Below are positions 1-6,363 of a stretch of DNA of 17,448 nucleotides, piece after piece. The DNA is from STC-54 sp964504665 (GTDB taxonomy: Bacteria; Patescibacteriota; Microgenomatia; Daviesbacterales; UBA10151). The notes beneath the pieces were generated by a model, which saw nothing but the letters and a program-made list of their open reading frames with translations, was not told the DNA's origin and made no database searches. The position numbers and the translations under genes were made by a program. Location: assembly GCA_964504665.1 (NCBI GenBank), contig CAZDEH010000021.1, positions 1-17,448 of the forward strand, written 5' to 3'. How positions within the stretch are numbered: the stretch's first letter is position 1; the number at the start of each line of letters is the position of its first letter.

Positions 1-2
1 TG

Positions 3-251
3 GGGAACACCCTGTCAGAAGTATTAGAAGAAACTCCTCCGGAGCTGATTTCCGATATTTTGGAAAAAGGAGTTATGATTACAGGTGGTGGATCGCTTCT
101 AAAAGGATTAGATAAAAAAATTGCTGAGGAGATCAAAATACCTGTTTGGATAGCAGAAGACCCTTTAACAACTGTCGTTAGGGGTTGTGGTAAAGTACTT
201 GATAATCTGGACTTATTATCCAGGGTTAAAGTGACAGGTGGATTAAGGTAA
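3..251 (+). CDS. mreB: Rod-shape determining protein MreB, C-terminal fragment (5' end outside window)
   Basis: Only the last 82 codons are present; the frame is open from the window edge to TAA at 249-251. The translation has the MreB C-terminal pattern: TPPEL, then an acidic helix, the nucleotide-contacting glycine turn GVMITGGGSLLKGLD, and AEDPLTTVVRGCGK near the end. MreB is the actin-like ATPase that forms membrane-associated filaments and directs lateral wall synthesis with MreC, MreD, RodA and PBP2. The assignment is supported by mreC, mreD and a PBP2 gene downstream. A TTG at 60 could be mistaken for a start, but the family alignment continues upstream of it, so the true start is outside the window. 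It is followed after 17 nt by the stop codon of the convergent pyrE. Confidence 0.93.
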   Translation, partial: GNTLSEVLEETPPELISDILEKGVMITGGGSLLKGLDKKIAEEIKIPVWIAEDPLTTVVRGCGKVLDNLDLLSRVKVTGGLR

Positions 252-268
252 AGGACACCCTAATAATA

Positions 269-958
269 TTATTTCAAGTCAAAACCATGTCTATTTGCCC
301 AACCCATATGATCTTGCTGCCAATCAGCAATTACCGACATCATCCTTTCATTTACCTGTTCCATCTCCACCGCTTTTTTCAACATTACAGGGAAATCTAC
401 TAAACTAATAGGAGTGATTACTGCTTCCCGAAATCTTTGGTAGGTTTCTGGCCAACCATAAGTGACAATACTTAAAGCATGAGTTACTTCTCCCCCTGCT
501 CGTCTAATATTATTGGCAACTCTGATGGTAGATCCGCCGGTGCTGAAAAGATCTTCCACGACTAAATAATTTCTACCTTGGTCTAAAATTCCGTCAATAC
601 TGCCTCCGGTTCCATGATCTTTTTGTTCTGGTCTAACGGTAATCATAGGTAGACCTAATGATCTAGCAATGCTATCTGTGTGGTAAATCGCGCTAGAGTG
701 AACAGCAGCTAAGGCTTGAATGTCCACGCCGCTAGTTTTAAGTACACAAACCTGATTAATTAACAGCTGAGTAATGACTTCCCGTTCTTCGGGCATGGAT
801 TGGAAACGACGGCTATCTGTATAAATAGGATGATATGTTCCGGAAACCCATTTGTAAGGTTGTTTATAGAAAAAATTAAAGCAGGATTTTCCATCCCGAG
901 CTGGAGTGAGTAACAACTTTGCTGTTATTTCTGCCTGATCATATTCTACATTTGCCAT
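269..958 (-). CDS. pyrE: Orotate phosphoribosyltransferase
   Basis: A 229-residue type I phosphoribosyltransferase. It should join orotate and PRPP to give OMP, the fifth step of de novo UMP synthesis, in the cytoplasm. The PRPP-binding signature is VVEDLFSTGGS (residues 133-143, acidic pair E135-D136). The OPRT catalytic loop RPEQKDHGTGG (109-119) keeps the Arg, Lys113 and His115 expected of PyrE. The substrate hood SGTYHPIYTDSRR (39-51) matches the PyrE SGxxSPxYxDxR region. One difference is Pro110 where many PyrE enzymes have Lys right after the loop Arg. Length is normal for the family. ATG at 958 is chosen because the family N-terminal region begins shortly after it; no Shine-Dalgarno is evident. 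The gene is convergent with mreB and divergent from mreC, with an N-run 25 bp upstream of its start. Confidence 0.88.
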   Translation of the reverse strand: MANVEYDQAEITAKLLLTPARDGKSCFNFFYKQPYKWVSGTYHPIYTDSRRFQSMPEEREVITQLLINQVCVLKTSGVDIQALAAVHSSAIYHTDSIARSLGLPMITVRPEQKDHGTGGSIDGILDQGRNYLVVEDLFSTGGSTIRVANNIRRAGGEVTHALSIVTYGWPETYQRFREAVITPISLVDFPVMLKKAVEMEQVNERMMSVIADWQQDHMGWANRHGFDLK

Positions 959-983
959 AATTTAAGTCATCTTTTGTGCTTAT

Positions 984-993
984 NNNNNNNNNN
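984..993. other. Assembly gap (10 N) with a matching 7-bp sequence on each side
   Basis: Ten N bases join two contigs between pyrE and mreC. The 7 bases TGCTTAT occur immediately before (977-983) and immediately after (994-1000) the gap, so the contig ends may simply overlap and the real gap may be zero or negative. The gap lies in the divergent pyrE/mreC promoter region, so promoter reading there is unreliable. Confidence 0.97.
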
Positions 994-1049
994 TGCTTAT
1001 ATATGATGCTCTCAAGAGATTAGTTTATAGTACGATCTTCTGTCAATAC

Positions 1050-1063
1050 CCTAAATAATTAGG
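1050..1063. promoter_or_regulatory. Small inverted repeat upstream of mreC
   Basis: CCTAA (1050-1054) and TTAGG (1059-1063) form a perfect 5-bp inverted repeat with a 4-nt spacer, 31 bp before the mini-ORF ATG and 48 bp before the preferred mreC GTG. It could be an operator half-site pair, but such a short AT-rich repeat can occur by chance. Confidence 0.2.
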
Positions 1064-1094
1064 CTATTGGCTTGTTTCAACTTTGGAGATTTAT

Positions 1095-1115
1095 ATGTTA
1101 AGATTAGCCTCGTGA
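1095..1115 (+). other. Possible 6-codon leader peptide overlapping the mreC start
   Basis: ATG at 1095 is preceded by a well-spaced GGAG (1085-1088), the best Shine-Dalgarno in this region. It opens a six-codon frame (MLRLAS) ending in TGA at 1113-1115. That stop overlaps the likely mreC GTG start (1112-1114) in the arrangement GTGA, the layout expected for translational coupling. No function is known; it could also be fortuitous. Confidence 0.25.
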
Positions 1116-1897
1116 AGACTATTTTCCTGGATTTCAAGTTTTTTGCTTTGCTAATTATTTTATCTCTTCTGCTTTTTGTTTTTGATAATTTAGGATTTTT
1201 AAATCTACCAAGGCTTTTATTACAGACTTTAACTGTTCCTATACAGTATGGTCTTTATACAAGCAGCAGAAATATTGGTGATCAGTTTAGTTTTATTAAA
1301 GATGTCAGGACTTCTTCCCTTAAGTATAGGGCTTTAAAAATACAATATGCTGAAATCTCTGCAGAGAATGCCACTTTGCAGAAAAAACTTCAGGAAACTG
1401 AAGAACTTATCAATCAATATAATAAGCTTAGTCCTACTACATTTGATTTGTTACCGGCAAGGGTGATAGGAGCTGAACGATATGTAATTATTGATAAAGG
1501 GAGCTCAGACGGGGTTTTAGAAAACCAAGCAGTAGTTTATAAAGATAACTATTTGGGGAGCATTAAATACGTAACCCCTAAATCCTCACAAGTGGTTTTA
1601 TCAACTGATCCGGAATCAAAAATTGCAGTTTTCTCACAAACTGATATGGGAAGGGCAAGAGGAATCTTACAAGGACAATTTAGATCAGAACTTTTAATGG
1701 ATAAGATTCTACACGAAGAAACAATTAATATGGGAGATTTAGTTTACTCTGAAGGGACAGAAGGAAAGTTGCCGAAGGGTTTGGTGATGGGAAAGGTGAC
1801 AGAGGTTAGGAATCAGCAAAATGAGATTTTTAAACAAGCTAAAGTAGAACCTATTTTTAAAATAATTGATTTAGACTTTGTATTTGTAATCAGATGA
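1112..1897 (+). CDS. mreC: Cell shape-determining protein MreC
   Basis: About 261 residues from the GTG start. It has the MreC layout: a short cytoplasmic tail, one transmembrane helix (roughly residues 9-28), a helical/coiled-coil stretch rich in Glu, Gln and Lys (roughly 70-105), then a β-rich periplasmic region with the family pattern VIIDKGSSDGVLENQAVV and a later GDLVYSEGTEGKLPKGLVMGKV. MreC links the MreB filament to PBP2 and RodA outside the membrane. The frame is open further upstream to a TTG at 1067, which would add 15 residues; GTG is preferred because the extra residues do not look like the family and a tiny ORF overlaps the GTG. The stop overlaps the next start as ATGA (1894-1897), so mreC and mreD are translationally coupled. 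Confidence 0.9.
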   Translation: MKTIFLDFKFFALLIILSLLLFVFDNLGFLNLPRLLLQTLTVPIQYGLYTSSRNIGDQFSFIKDVRTSSLKYRALKIQYAEISAENATLQKKLQETEELINQYNKLSPTTFDLLPARVIGAERYVIIDKGSSDGVLENQAVVYKDNYLGSIKYVTPKSSQVVLSTDPESKIAVFSQTDMGRARGILQGQFRSELLMDKILHEETINMGDLVYSEGTEGKLPKGLVMGKVTEVRNQQNEIFKQAKVEPIFKIIDLDFVFVIR

Positions 1898-2343
1898 TAC
1901 CTTTAAGTTTATCTTTAATATTATTTTGTTTTTTACAGGAAGCATTTTTGCCTTTTAACCTGGTGCTTTTGGTTTTGGTTTCCAGGGCTTTTGTGGTTTC
2001 AGAAAAAGAAAATTATTATTTAGCCTTTGCTTTTGGGTTACTGCTATCTTTTTTAGCGGGTTTCTCCCTGGGAGTTTTAAGTATAACTTACTTGAGTCTT
2101 GTTTTTGTAATTCATATTTTCAGAAGAATACAGTTTGTAACCCATCCTTTGATAGTGATTCCGATTGCTGCAGTGTCTTTATTTCTCGATTCTACGATTA
2201 GATCTTTATTTATTTCATCATCACTTAATTTAATGTCTTTTATAACTCAAATTATTTTAATTATCCCGGTTTATTTTGCTACTTTATTTTGGGAAGAAAG
2301 ATTTATTCCGAAGAAAGATATCAAGTTAAAAGTTAAAAGCTAA
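1894..2343 (+). CDS. mreD: Rod-shape determining membrane protein MreD-like
   Basis: A 149-residue, very hydrophobic protein with about four to five membrane helices (roughly 3-33, 41-72, 83-103, 108-133) and a basic C-terminal tail (KKDIKLKVK). Sequence motifs alone are weak, as is usual for MreD. The call rests on size, topology, the ATGA overlap with mreC and the PBP2 gene 9 nt downstream. MreD is an integral membrane partner of MreC in the elongation complex. Confidence 0.8.
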   Translation: MIPLSLSLILFCFLQEAFLPFNLVLLVLVSRAFVVSEKENYYLAFAFGLLLSFLAGFSLGVLSITYLSLVFVIHIFRRIQFVTHPLIVIPIAAVSLFLDSTIRSLFISSSLNLMSFITQIILIIPVYFATLFWEERFIPKKDIKLKVKS

Positions 2344-2352
2344 TAAATTAGA

Positions 2353-4209
2353 ATGAAACAAGGCAGAAAATTAGGTAAAGTTTTCACCCGCGAATTATTA
2401 AAATCCACCCAATCTTTCAATCATTTTAAACACCGAAATATTACCTACGAAGATTGGGATGACTCTTTCATTCCAAATTACGAAAGAGTGAGAGATAATA
2501 ACAAAACTTCAGCTTGGAGATTAATGATACTGGCAAGTGTCATGATAATAATATTTTTTGGTCTTTTCTTAAGACTTTTTCATCTGCAGGTGGTAATGGG
2601 TAATGAAAATAGGGAAAGAGCCGATTCTAATCGTATTCAGCTAAAAATTGTTCATGCACCCCGTGGTATTATTTATGACCGGAATGGAAAAATTTTGGCA
2701 GAAAATACGCCAGGGTTTCGTTTAGATGAAAAAATAATCAGTAGGGATGAAGCTTTATCAGTTGAAGCTAAGAATGCTCCGGAGTTAAATAAATTAGAAG
2801 TTGACTCAATTAGACGCTATCCTCTTTCCGAAATTACTTCTCACGTACTGGGATATTTAGGTCAAATTACAGAAACAGAGCTTAAAGAATCTAAATATAA
2901 AGATTATAAAATTGGGGATCGGATCGGGCGTTCTGGTATAGAACAAGTTTATGAAAGTATACTACGGGGAACCGACGGTGCAGAAATAATTGAAATAGAC
3001 GCTTCCGGCAATAAACTTCGGACACTCCGGAAAATTGATCCTATTCCCGGTCAAAATCTTTATTTGGTGCTAGATAGTGATCTGCAACAATTGGTCTATA
3101 AATCTATGAAAATGGCAACAGAGAAATTAAATATCTGTTGCGGAGCAGCTATTGTACAAAATCCACAAAACGGCCAAATTTTATCAATGATCTCTCTTCC
3201 TTCCTATGACAGTAATGCTTTTACAGACCCCAAAAAAGCTGAGGATATAAATAAGTATTTTATTGATGGCAATGCCCCTCTTTTAAATAGAGCAATATCG
3301 GGTACTTACCCTCCTGGATCAACGTTTAAAATAGTATCGGCACTCGCCGGATTGTCATCCGGAAAAATAACCAAAAATACTTTTTTTGAGGATACGGGTA
3401 TTACTAAAATTGGAATTTGGACATTTGCAAATTGGTATTTTCTTTCTTCTGGTAAAACTGAAGGATCTGTTGATGTAGTAAAGGCTCTGCAACGATCTAA
3501 TGATATTTTCTTTTACCGGGTGGGTGAGATACTGGGTGAAAAAGTTATCGGAGACACCGCCAGAAAGATTGGATTTGGTAGTAAGATTGGGATAGATCTA
3601 CCTGGTGAGGAGACTGGAGTTATTCCCGATGATGCTTGGAAACAAAAAAACATTGGTGAAGTTTGGTACCCGGGGGATAGTCTACATATGGCAATTGGTC
3701 AAGGATTTGTTTTGGCGACTCCTTTACAGATATTATCTGAAACTTCATTTATTGCCAGTAGCGGACAATTATTCCGCCCCATTTTGGTAAATAAAATTGC
3801 CAGGCAGGGGGATCTTATAGTTAAAGAATTTGGCAGTGACCCAATTATGAAAGATATCTTTAAAACTAGTGATATCAATTTAGTCAAAGAGGGTTTATCG
3901 AAAGTACCAAAAGACGGAGGAACAGCATGGCCTTTTTTCAGTTATACTATACCCACAGCTGGTAAAACAGGAACTGCAGAAACAGGTATTACTGGGGAAA
4001 CCCAAGCTTGGTATACAGCTTATGCCCCAGAGGATAAACCTCAAATTACAGCTACTGTCCTGCTCGAAAAAGGAGGAGAAGGTTCAAATGTATCAGCCCC
4101 GGTAGTCAAAGAGATTTTTAATTGGTATTTTAGTGCTGACAAAAACCATCTTCAGAATTTTGATAAATATGCCGTTGCTACAGAATCAGCTAAAGTCTTG
4201 GGGGAATAA
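2353..4209 (+). CDS. mrdA: Penicillin-binding protein 2, peptidoglycan D,D-transpeptidase
   Basis: A 618-residue class B PBP that cross-links peptidoglycan during side-wall elongation, working with RodA and MreC. In order: an unusually long, polar cytoplasmic tail (1-53), one membrane anchor (about 55-78), a dimerization/pedestal region starting RGIIYDRNG (104-112), and the transpeptidase domain. The active-site motifs are intact: STFK (Ser323-Lys326), SND (382-384) and KTG (538-540, within AGKTGTAE). YPPGSTFK and AIGQGFVLATPLQ are PBP2-typical. Between the DRNG element and RRYP (154) there are only about 40 residues, roughly half the length of this segment in E. coli PBP2, so the pedestal head that contacts MreC seems reduced. 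The start follows mreD by 9 nt without a clear Shine-Dalgarno. Confidence 0.93.
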   Translation: MKQGRKLGKVFTRELLKSTQSFNHFKHRNITYEDWDDSFIPNYERVRDNNKTSAWRLMILASVMIIIFFGLFLRLFHLQVVMGNENRERADSNRIQLKIVHAPRGIIYDRNGKILAENTPGFRLDEKIISRDEALSVEAKNAPELNKLEVDSIRRYPLSEITSHVLGYLGQITETELKESKYKDYKIGDRIGRSGIEQVYESILRGTDGAEIIEIDASGNKLRTLRKIDPIPGQNLYLVLDSDLQQLVYKSMKMATEKLNICCGAAIVQNPQNGQILSMISLPSYDSNAFTDPKKAEDINKYFIDGNAPLLNRAISGTYPPGSTFKIVSALAGLSSGKITKNTFFEDTGITKIGIWTFANWYFLSSGKTEGSVDVVKALQRSNDIFFYRVGEILGEKVIGDTARKIGFGSKIGIDLPGEETGVIPDDAWKQKNIGEVWYPGDSLHMAIGQGFVLATPLQILSETSFIASSGQLFRPILVNKIARQGDLIVKEFGSDPIMKDIFKTSDINLVKEGLSKVPKDGGTAWPFFSYTIPTAGKTGTAETGITGETQAWYTAYAPEDKPQITATVLLEKGGEGSNVSAPVVKEIFNWYFSADKNHLQNFDKYAVATESAKVLGE

Positions 4210-4288
4210 GATTATTAACGTTTTTTTAATTATCTACCTTTGCTAATATTCATATTCAAAGTAACGTATTAATATCGATAAATTTCTG

Positions 4289-4319
4289 TTGACAAAAACA
4301 TAACGATCGTCGATATAAT
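4289..4319 (+). promoter_or_regulatory. Promoter of the PaaX/Cas2-like regulator gene
   Basis: A consensus -35 TTGACA (4289-4294) and consensus -10 TATAAT (4314-4319) are separated by 19 nt, slightly longer than the 17-nt optimum. Transcription would start about 7 nt after the -10, at or very near the A of the ATG at 4326, so the mRNA is probably leaderless. The palindrome ACGATCGT lies between the two elements. Confidence 0.75.
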
Positions 4320-4330
4320 GTAATAATGAA
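4290..4330 (+). repeat. Promoter/operator direct repeat, copy 1
   Basis: These 41 bases match 4828-4868 at 32 positions with no gaps (offset 538). The shared part covers most of the -35, the palindrome ACGATCGT and the block ATAATGTAAT that includes the -10. It ends inside the first codons of the regulator gene. Confidence 0.75.
4303..4310. promoter_or_regulatory. Palindromic operator candidate, copy 1
   Basis: ACGATCGT is a perfect 8-bp palindrome inside the spacer of the regulator promoter, where a bound protein would block RNA polymerase. The same palindrome, extended to AACGATCGTT, recurs before dprA at 4840-4849. Reading by eye I found no other copy in the window. Confidence 0.55.
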
Positions 4331-4856
4331 TAAAAGAAAAAGCATTTCGGAATTAGTGCTTTTAGCTTTGGAAAAAACTATTGATGGTAGTATAAGAATG
4401 GAAGATTTTCTAAATAATCCACACTACTATGCTTATGGTGGTAGGTGGGGGTATCCTCTTAAAAAAAGTACTTTAGCTATAGTTTTAAGACGATTAAGAG
4501 AGAGGGGGTTGATTGATTTTGTCGGTAGTACAGCCTTAATATTTAAACTGACAGATTCCGGTAAAGATAAAGCGTTGTGGGTCAAAATGACAGAATTAGA
4601 AGAAAAATGGGATGGAAAATGGAGGATAATTATTTGGGATATTCCTGAAAAAAGAAGGGAGGTAAGAAATCTACTGAGAGGTAAATTAAAAAAATTAGGC
4701 TTCCGACAATTTCAGAAAAGTGTTTGGGGGTCAAAGAAAAATTGTACAAAAATTTTAAGGAAATTTATCAAACAGATAGGAATAGAGGATTGGGTAATGG
4801 TTATCGAATCAGAAAACATAGGGGATATTACAGAAATAAAACGATCGTTAAAATAA
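4326..4856 (+). CDS. PaaX/Cas2-like winged-helix transcriptional regulator
   Basis: A 176-residue two-part protein. Residues 1-85 form a winged-helix DNA-binding domain: LVLLALEK at 10-17, a likely recognition helix around 46-63 (LKKSTLAIVLRRLRERGLI), and a wing with FKLTDSGKDKAL. Residues 94-176 are a ferredoxin-like Cas2-type domain: KWDGKWRIIIWDIPEKRR (94-111), then LRGKLKKLGFRQFQKSVW (117-134). This matches the central domain of PaaX-family repressors, whose fold is shared with Cas2. There is no phenylacetate pathway and no CRISPR array here, so neither of those roles is implied. The Asp at 105 sits where Cas2 has its β1-strand Asp. It is the first gene of a run leading to dprA (16 nt apart). 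Its promoter and dprA's share a palindrome, so autoregulation and control of dprA are plausible but inferred. Confidence 0.8.
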   Translation: MNKRKSISELVLLALEKTIDGSIRMEDFLNNPHYYAYGGRWGYPLKKSTLAIVLRRLRERGLIDFVGSTALIFKLTDSGKDKALWVKMTELEEKWDGKWRIIIWDIPEKRREVRNLLRGKLKKLGFRQFQKSVWGSKKNCTKILRKFIKQIGIEDWVMVIESENIGDITEIKRSLK

Positions 4857-4857
4857 T
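4827..4857 (+). promoter_or_regulatory. Candidate second promoter driving dprA, inside the regulator 3' end
   Basis: This region aligns with the regulator promoter. Its -35 counterpart is ATTACA (4827-4832) and its -10 counterpart is AATAAT (4852-4857), again 19 nt apart. These match the consensus less well (4/6 and 5/6), so it would be weaker. Predicted transcription starts near 4864, right at the dprA Shine-Dalgarno AGGA (4864-4867). Confidence 0.5.
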
Positions 4858-4868
4858 GTAATTAGGAA
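4828..4868 (+). repeat. Promoter/operator direct repeat, copy 2
   Basis: This is the counterpart of 4290-4330, 32 of 41 bases identical. It ends at the dprA ribosome binding site, five bases before the ATG. Confidence 0.75.
4840..4849. promoter_or_regulatory. Palindromic operator candidate, copy 2
   Basis: AACGATCGTT is a perfect 10-bp palindrome, at the same place relative to -35 and -10 as copy 1. It lies within the last codons of the regulator gene (coding Lys-Arg-Ser-Leu), so the coding sequence also appears to serve as a regulatory site. Confidence 0.55.
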
Positions 4869-4872
4869 GTTT

Positions 4873-5967
4873 ATGGAAAATGTTAAATATTTACTGGTAT
4901 TAAATTCTGTCCATGGACTGGGACCTGTAAGACTAAAAAATCTGCTGGATTATTTTAAAGATCCTAAAAATATTTGGGAAGCTTCCAGTAAAGAAATTTT
5001 AACAAGAGGTATACCTCAATCTGTTGTAGAAAATTTATACAACGCAAGAAAAACCTTAAACCCTGAAAAATTTTTAGAAGATACTGAAAAATCCGGAATA
5101 AAATGGTTGACAATTTTTGATGATAATTACCCAAAACTTTTAAGAGAAATTTATGACCCACCCATTATTTTATATTATTTTGGTGATATTTTACAAAGTG
5201 ATAAAAAGGCTATTGCTGTTGTTGGATCCAGAAAAATAACCGGTTATGGACAAGTAATTACGGAAAAATTTGCTAAAGCGTTATCAGAGGCAGGCTTGAT
5301 TATTGTTTCGGGATTAGCCAGGGGGGTTGATGCTACAGCCCATCGTATAACGCTTGAAAGTAGCGGAAGAACTTTCGCTGTTCTTGGTGGGGGATTAAAA
5401 AAAATTTTTCCTCCGGAAAATACCACCCTAGCCCGGATAATTGCTGATGGATCTGGTGCAGTTATCTCTGAATTTTCCCCGGATGAGCCCTCTTTACCGG
5501 GAAATTTTCCAGCCCGTAATCGTATTATTTCAGGCTTATCTTTGGCAACACTTGTAACAGAAGCTGCTGAGGACTCCGGATCCTTAATTACTGCCAAATG
5601 TGCACTTGAACAAGGAAGGGAAGTTTTTGCTATTCCCGGTCCAATAACCTCAGAGTTATCTAAAGGACCGTCGATGCTTATCAAGCAGGGAGCCTGTCTT
5701 GTGACAGACCCAGCTGAAATTCTGGAGCAACTAGGATTTGATGGACATCATAAAATCAACGGGCGGAAGATAGGAAATACGGATATGAAATTGTCGGAAA
5801 CGGAAGAAAAAGTTTTAGGTATTCTCGAAAATGAAAGTAAACATGTTGATGAAATTTGCAGGAATTTGGGTCTTTCAGCTGCCAGTGTGTCTGCTTCGTT
5901 GATTAAAATGGAAATACAGGGTTTAATAAAAAATTTGGGTGGAGGAAACTATACCAAAATTTGGTAA
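4873..5967 (+). CDS. dprA: DNA processing protein DprA (Smf)
   Basis: A 364-residue DprA. In natural transformation DprA binds incoming single-stranded DNA and loads RecA. Residues 1-60 form the helix-hairpin-helix-like SAM-type N-terminal region (NSVHGLGPVRLKNLL). Residues 80-285 are the Rossmann-like DprA core with its signature blocks AVVGSRKITGYG (115-126), IVSGLARGVDATAH (144-157), FAVLGGGLKKIFPPEN (168-183), NFPARNRIISGLS (211-223), EAAEDSGSLITAK (230-242) and VFAIPGP (251-257). Residues 305-364 are the C-terminal winged helix (VLGILENESKHVDEICRNLG...). All signature residues look intact. AGGA at 4864-4867 supports the ATG at 4873. It follows the regulator by 16 nt and is followed by a small membrane-protein gene 9 nt later. 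Confidence 0.95.
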   Translation: MENVKYLLVLNSVHGLGPVRLKNLLDYFKDPKNIWEASSKEILTRGIPQSVVENLYNARKTLNPEKFLEDTEKSGIKWLTIFDDNYPKLLREIYDPPIILYYFGDILQSDKKAIAVVGSRKITGYGQVITEKFAKALSEAGLIIVSGLARGVDATAHRITLESSGRTFAVLGGGLKKIFPPENTTLARIIADGSGAVISEFSPDEPSLPGNFPARNRIISGLSLATLVTEAAEDSGSLITAKCALEQGREVFAIPGPITSELSKGPSMLIKQGACLVTDPAEILEQLGFDGHHKINGRKIGNTDMKLSETEEKVLGILENESKHVDEICRNLGLSAASVSASLIKMEIQGLIKNLGGGNYTKIW

Positions 5968-5976
5968 TATAAATCT

Positions 5977-6342
5977 ATGTTGTCTATAAACAAAAAGATA
6001 CTCTTCGTGACAGTTTTAGTTATTACAACAGTTACAGCTTTTTTTGTTTTATATTTTCAGAAAGTCTCTAGTTTTAAATATAAAGAAGGTTCTTCACCAG
6101 AATATGATAAAGCTGTGATAACAGCACTCGATGTTTACAGGCGTGAGGCAAAGGGAATGGATTTATCGAGCGGTCCTTGTTTGACTAACGATTTAATATT
6201 TGGGTGGGTAGTTGATATTGTTCACAGCCCCAGGCAGGATTTAGATAATCTTCCAGAAAACCAATGCCCGGCATATCTCGAAGGTCGTGCCAAACATTTT
6301 GTGGAACTTGATCAAAGTGGTAATGTAGTAAGGGTGAAATAA
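5977..6342 (+). CDS. Unknown one-pass membrane protein with two extracytoplasmic cysteines
   Basis: A 121-residue protein I do not recognise as a named family. It has a short basic cytoplasmic end (MLSINKK), one membrane helix (about 8-27) and an outside-facing domain of about 90 residues. That domain has a Ser-Ser-Gly-Pro-Cys segment (64-68), a WVVDIVHSPRQ stretch (77-87), a second Cys at 97 (ENQC) and HFVELDQSGNVVRVK at the end. Cys68 and Cys97 are the only cysteines and could form a disulfide. The N-terminus (basic tip, then hydrophobic helix) is pilin-like in outline, but there is no convincing prepilin peptidase site (G↓FxxxE). It sits 9 nt after dprA and about 20 nt before the Clp-like gene, probably in one transcript, so a link to DNA uptake or envelope work is only a guess. 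Confidence 0.75.
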   Translation: MLSINKKILFVTVLVITTVTAFFVLYFQKVSSFKYKEGSSPEYDKAVITALDVYRREAKGMDLSSGPCLTNDLIFGWVVDIVHSPRQDLDNLPENQCPAYLEGRAKHFVELDQSGNVVRVK

Positions 6343-6363
6343 CCCAAGTTATTGATTTATTGT

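Noticed and set aside
4210..4234. Inverted repeat GATTATTAA / TTAATTATC with T7 after mrdA as a terminator
   Set aside because: The stem is purely A/T with a mismatch, and the T run is in the loop rather than after the stem, so it is too weak for an intrinsic terminator.
4326..4856. A CRISPR-Cas locus, because of the Cas2-like domain
   Set aside because: There is no repeat-spacer array and no Cas1 or other cas gene. The N-terminal winged helix and the spacing of motifs fit the PaaX-type regulators, which share the Cas2 fold.
5244..5684. Long minus-strand open frame (146 codons) inside dprA
   Set aside because: It lies opposite the conserved DprA core, its translation is low-complexity and shows no domain; it is a shadow of dprA.
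5977..6342. Type IV prepilin call for the small membrane protein
   Set aside because: It has a basic tip and one hydrophobic helix, but I see no G-F-x-x-x-E type cleavage site, so it is left as unknown.
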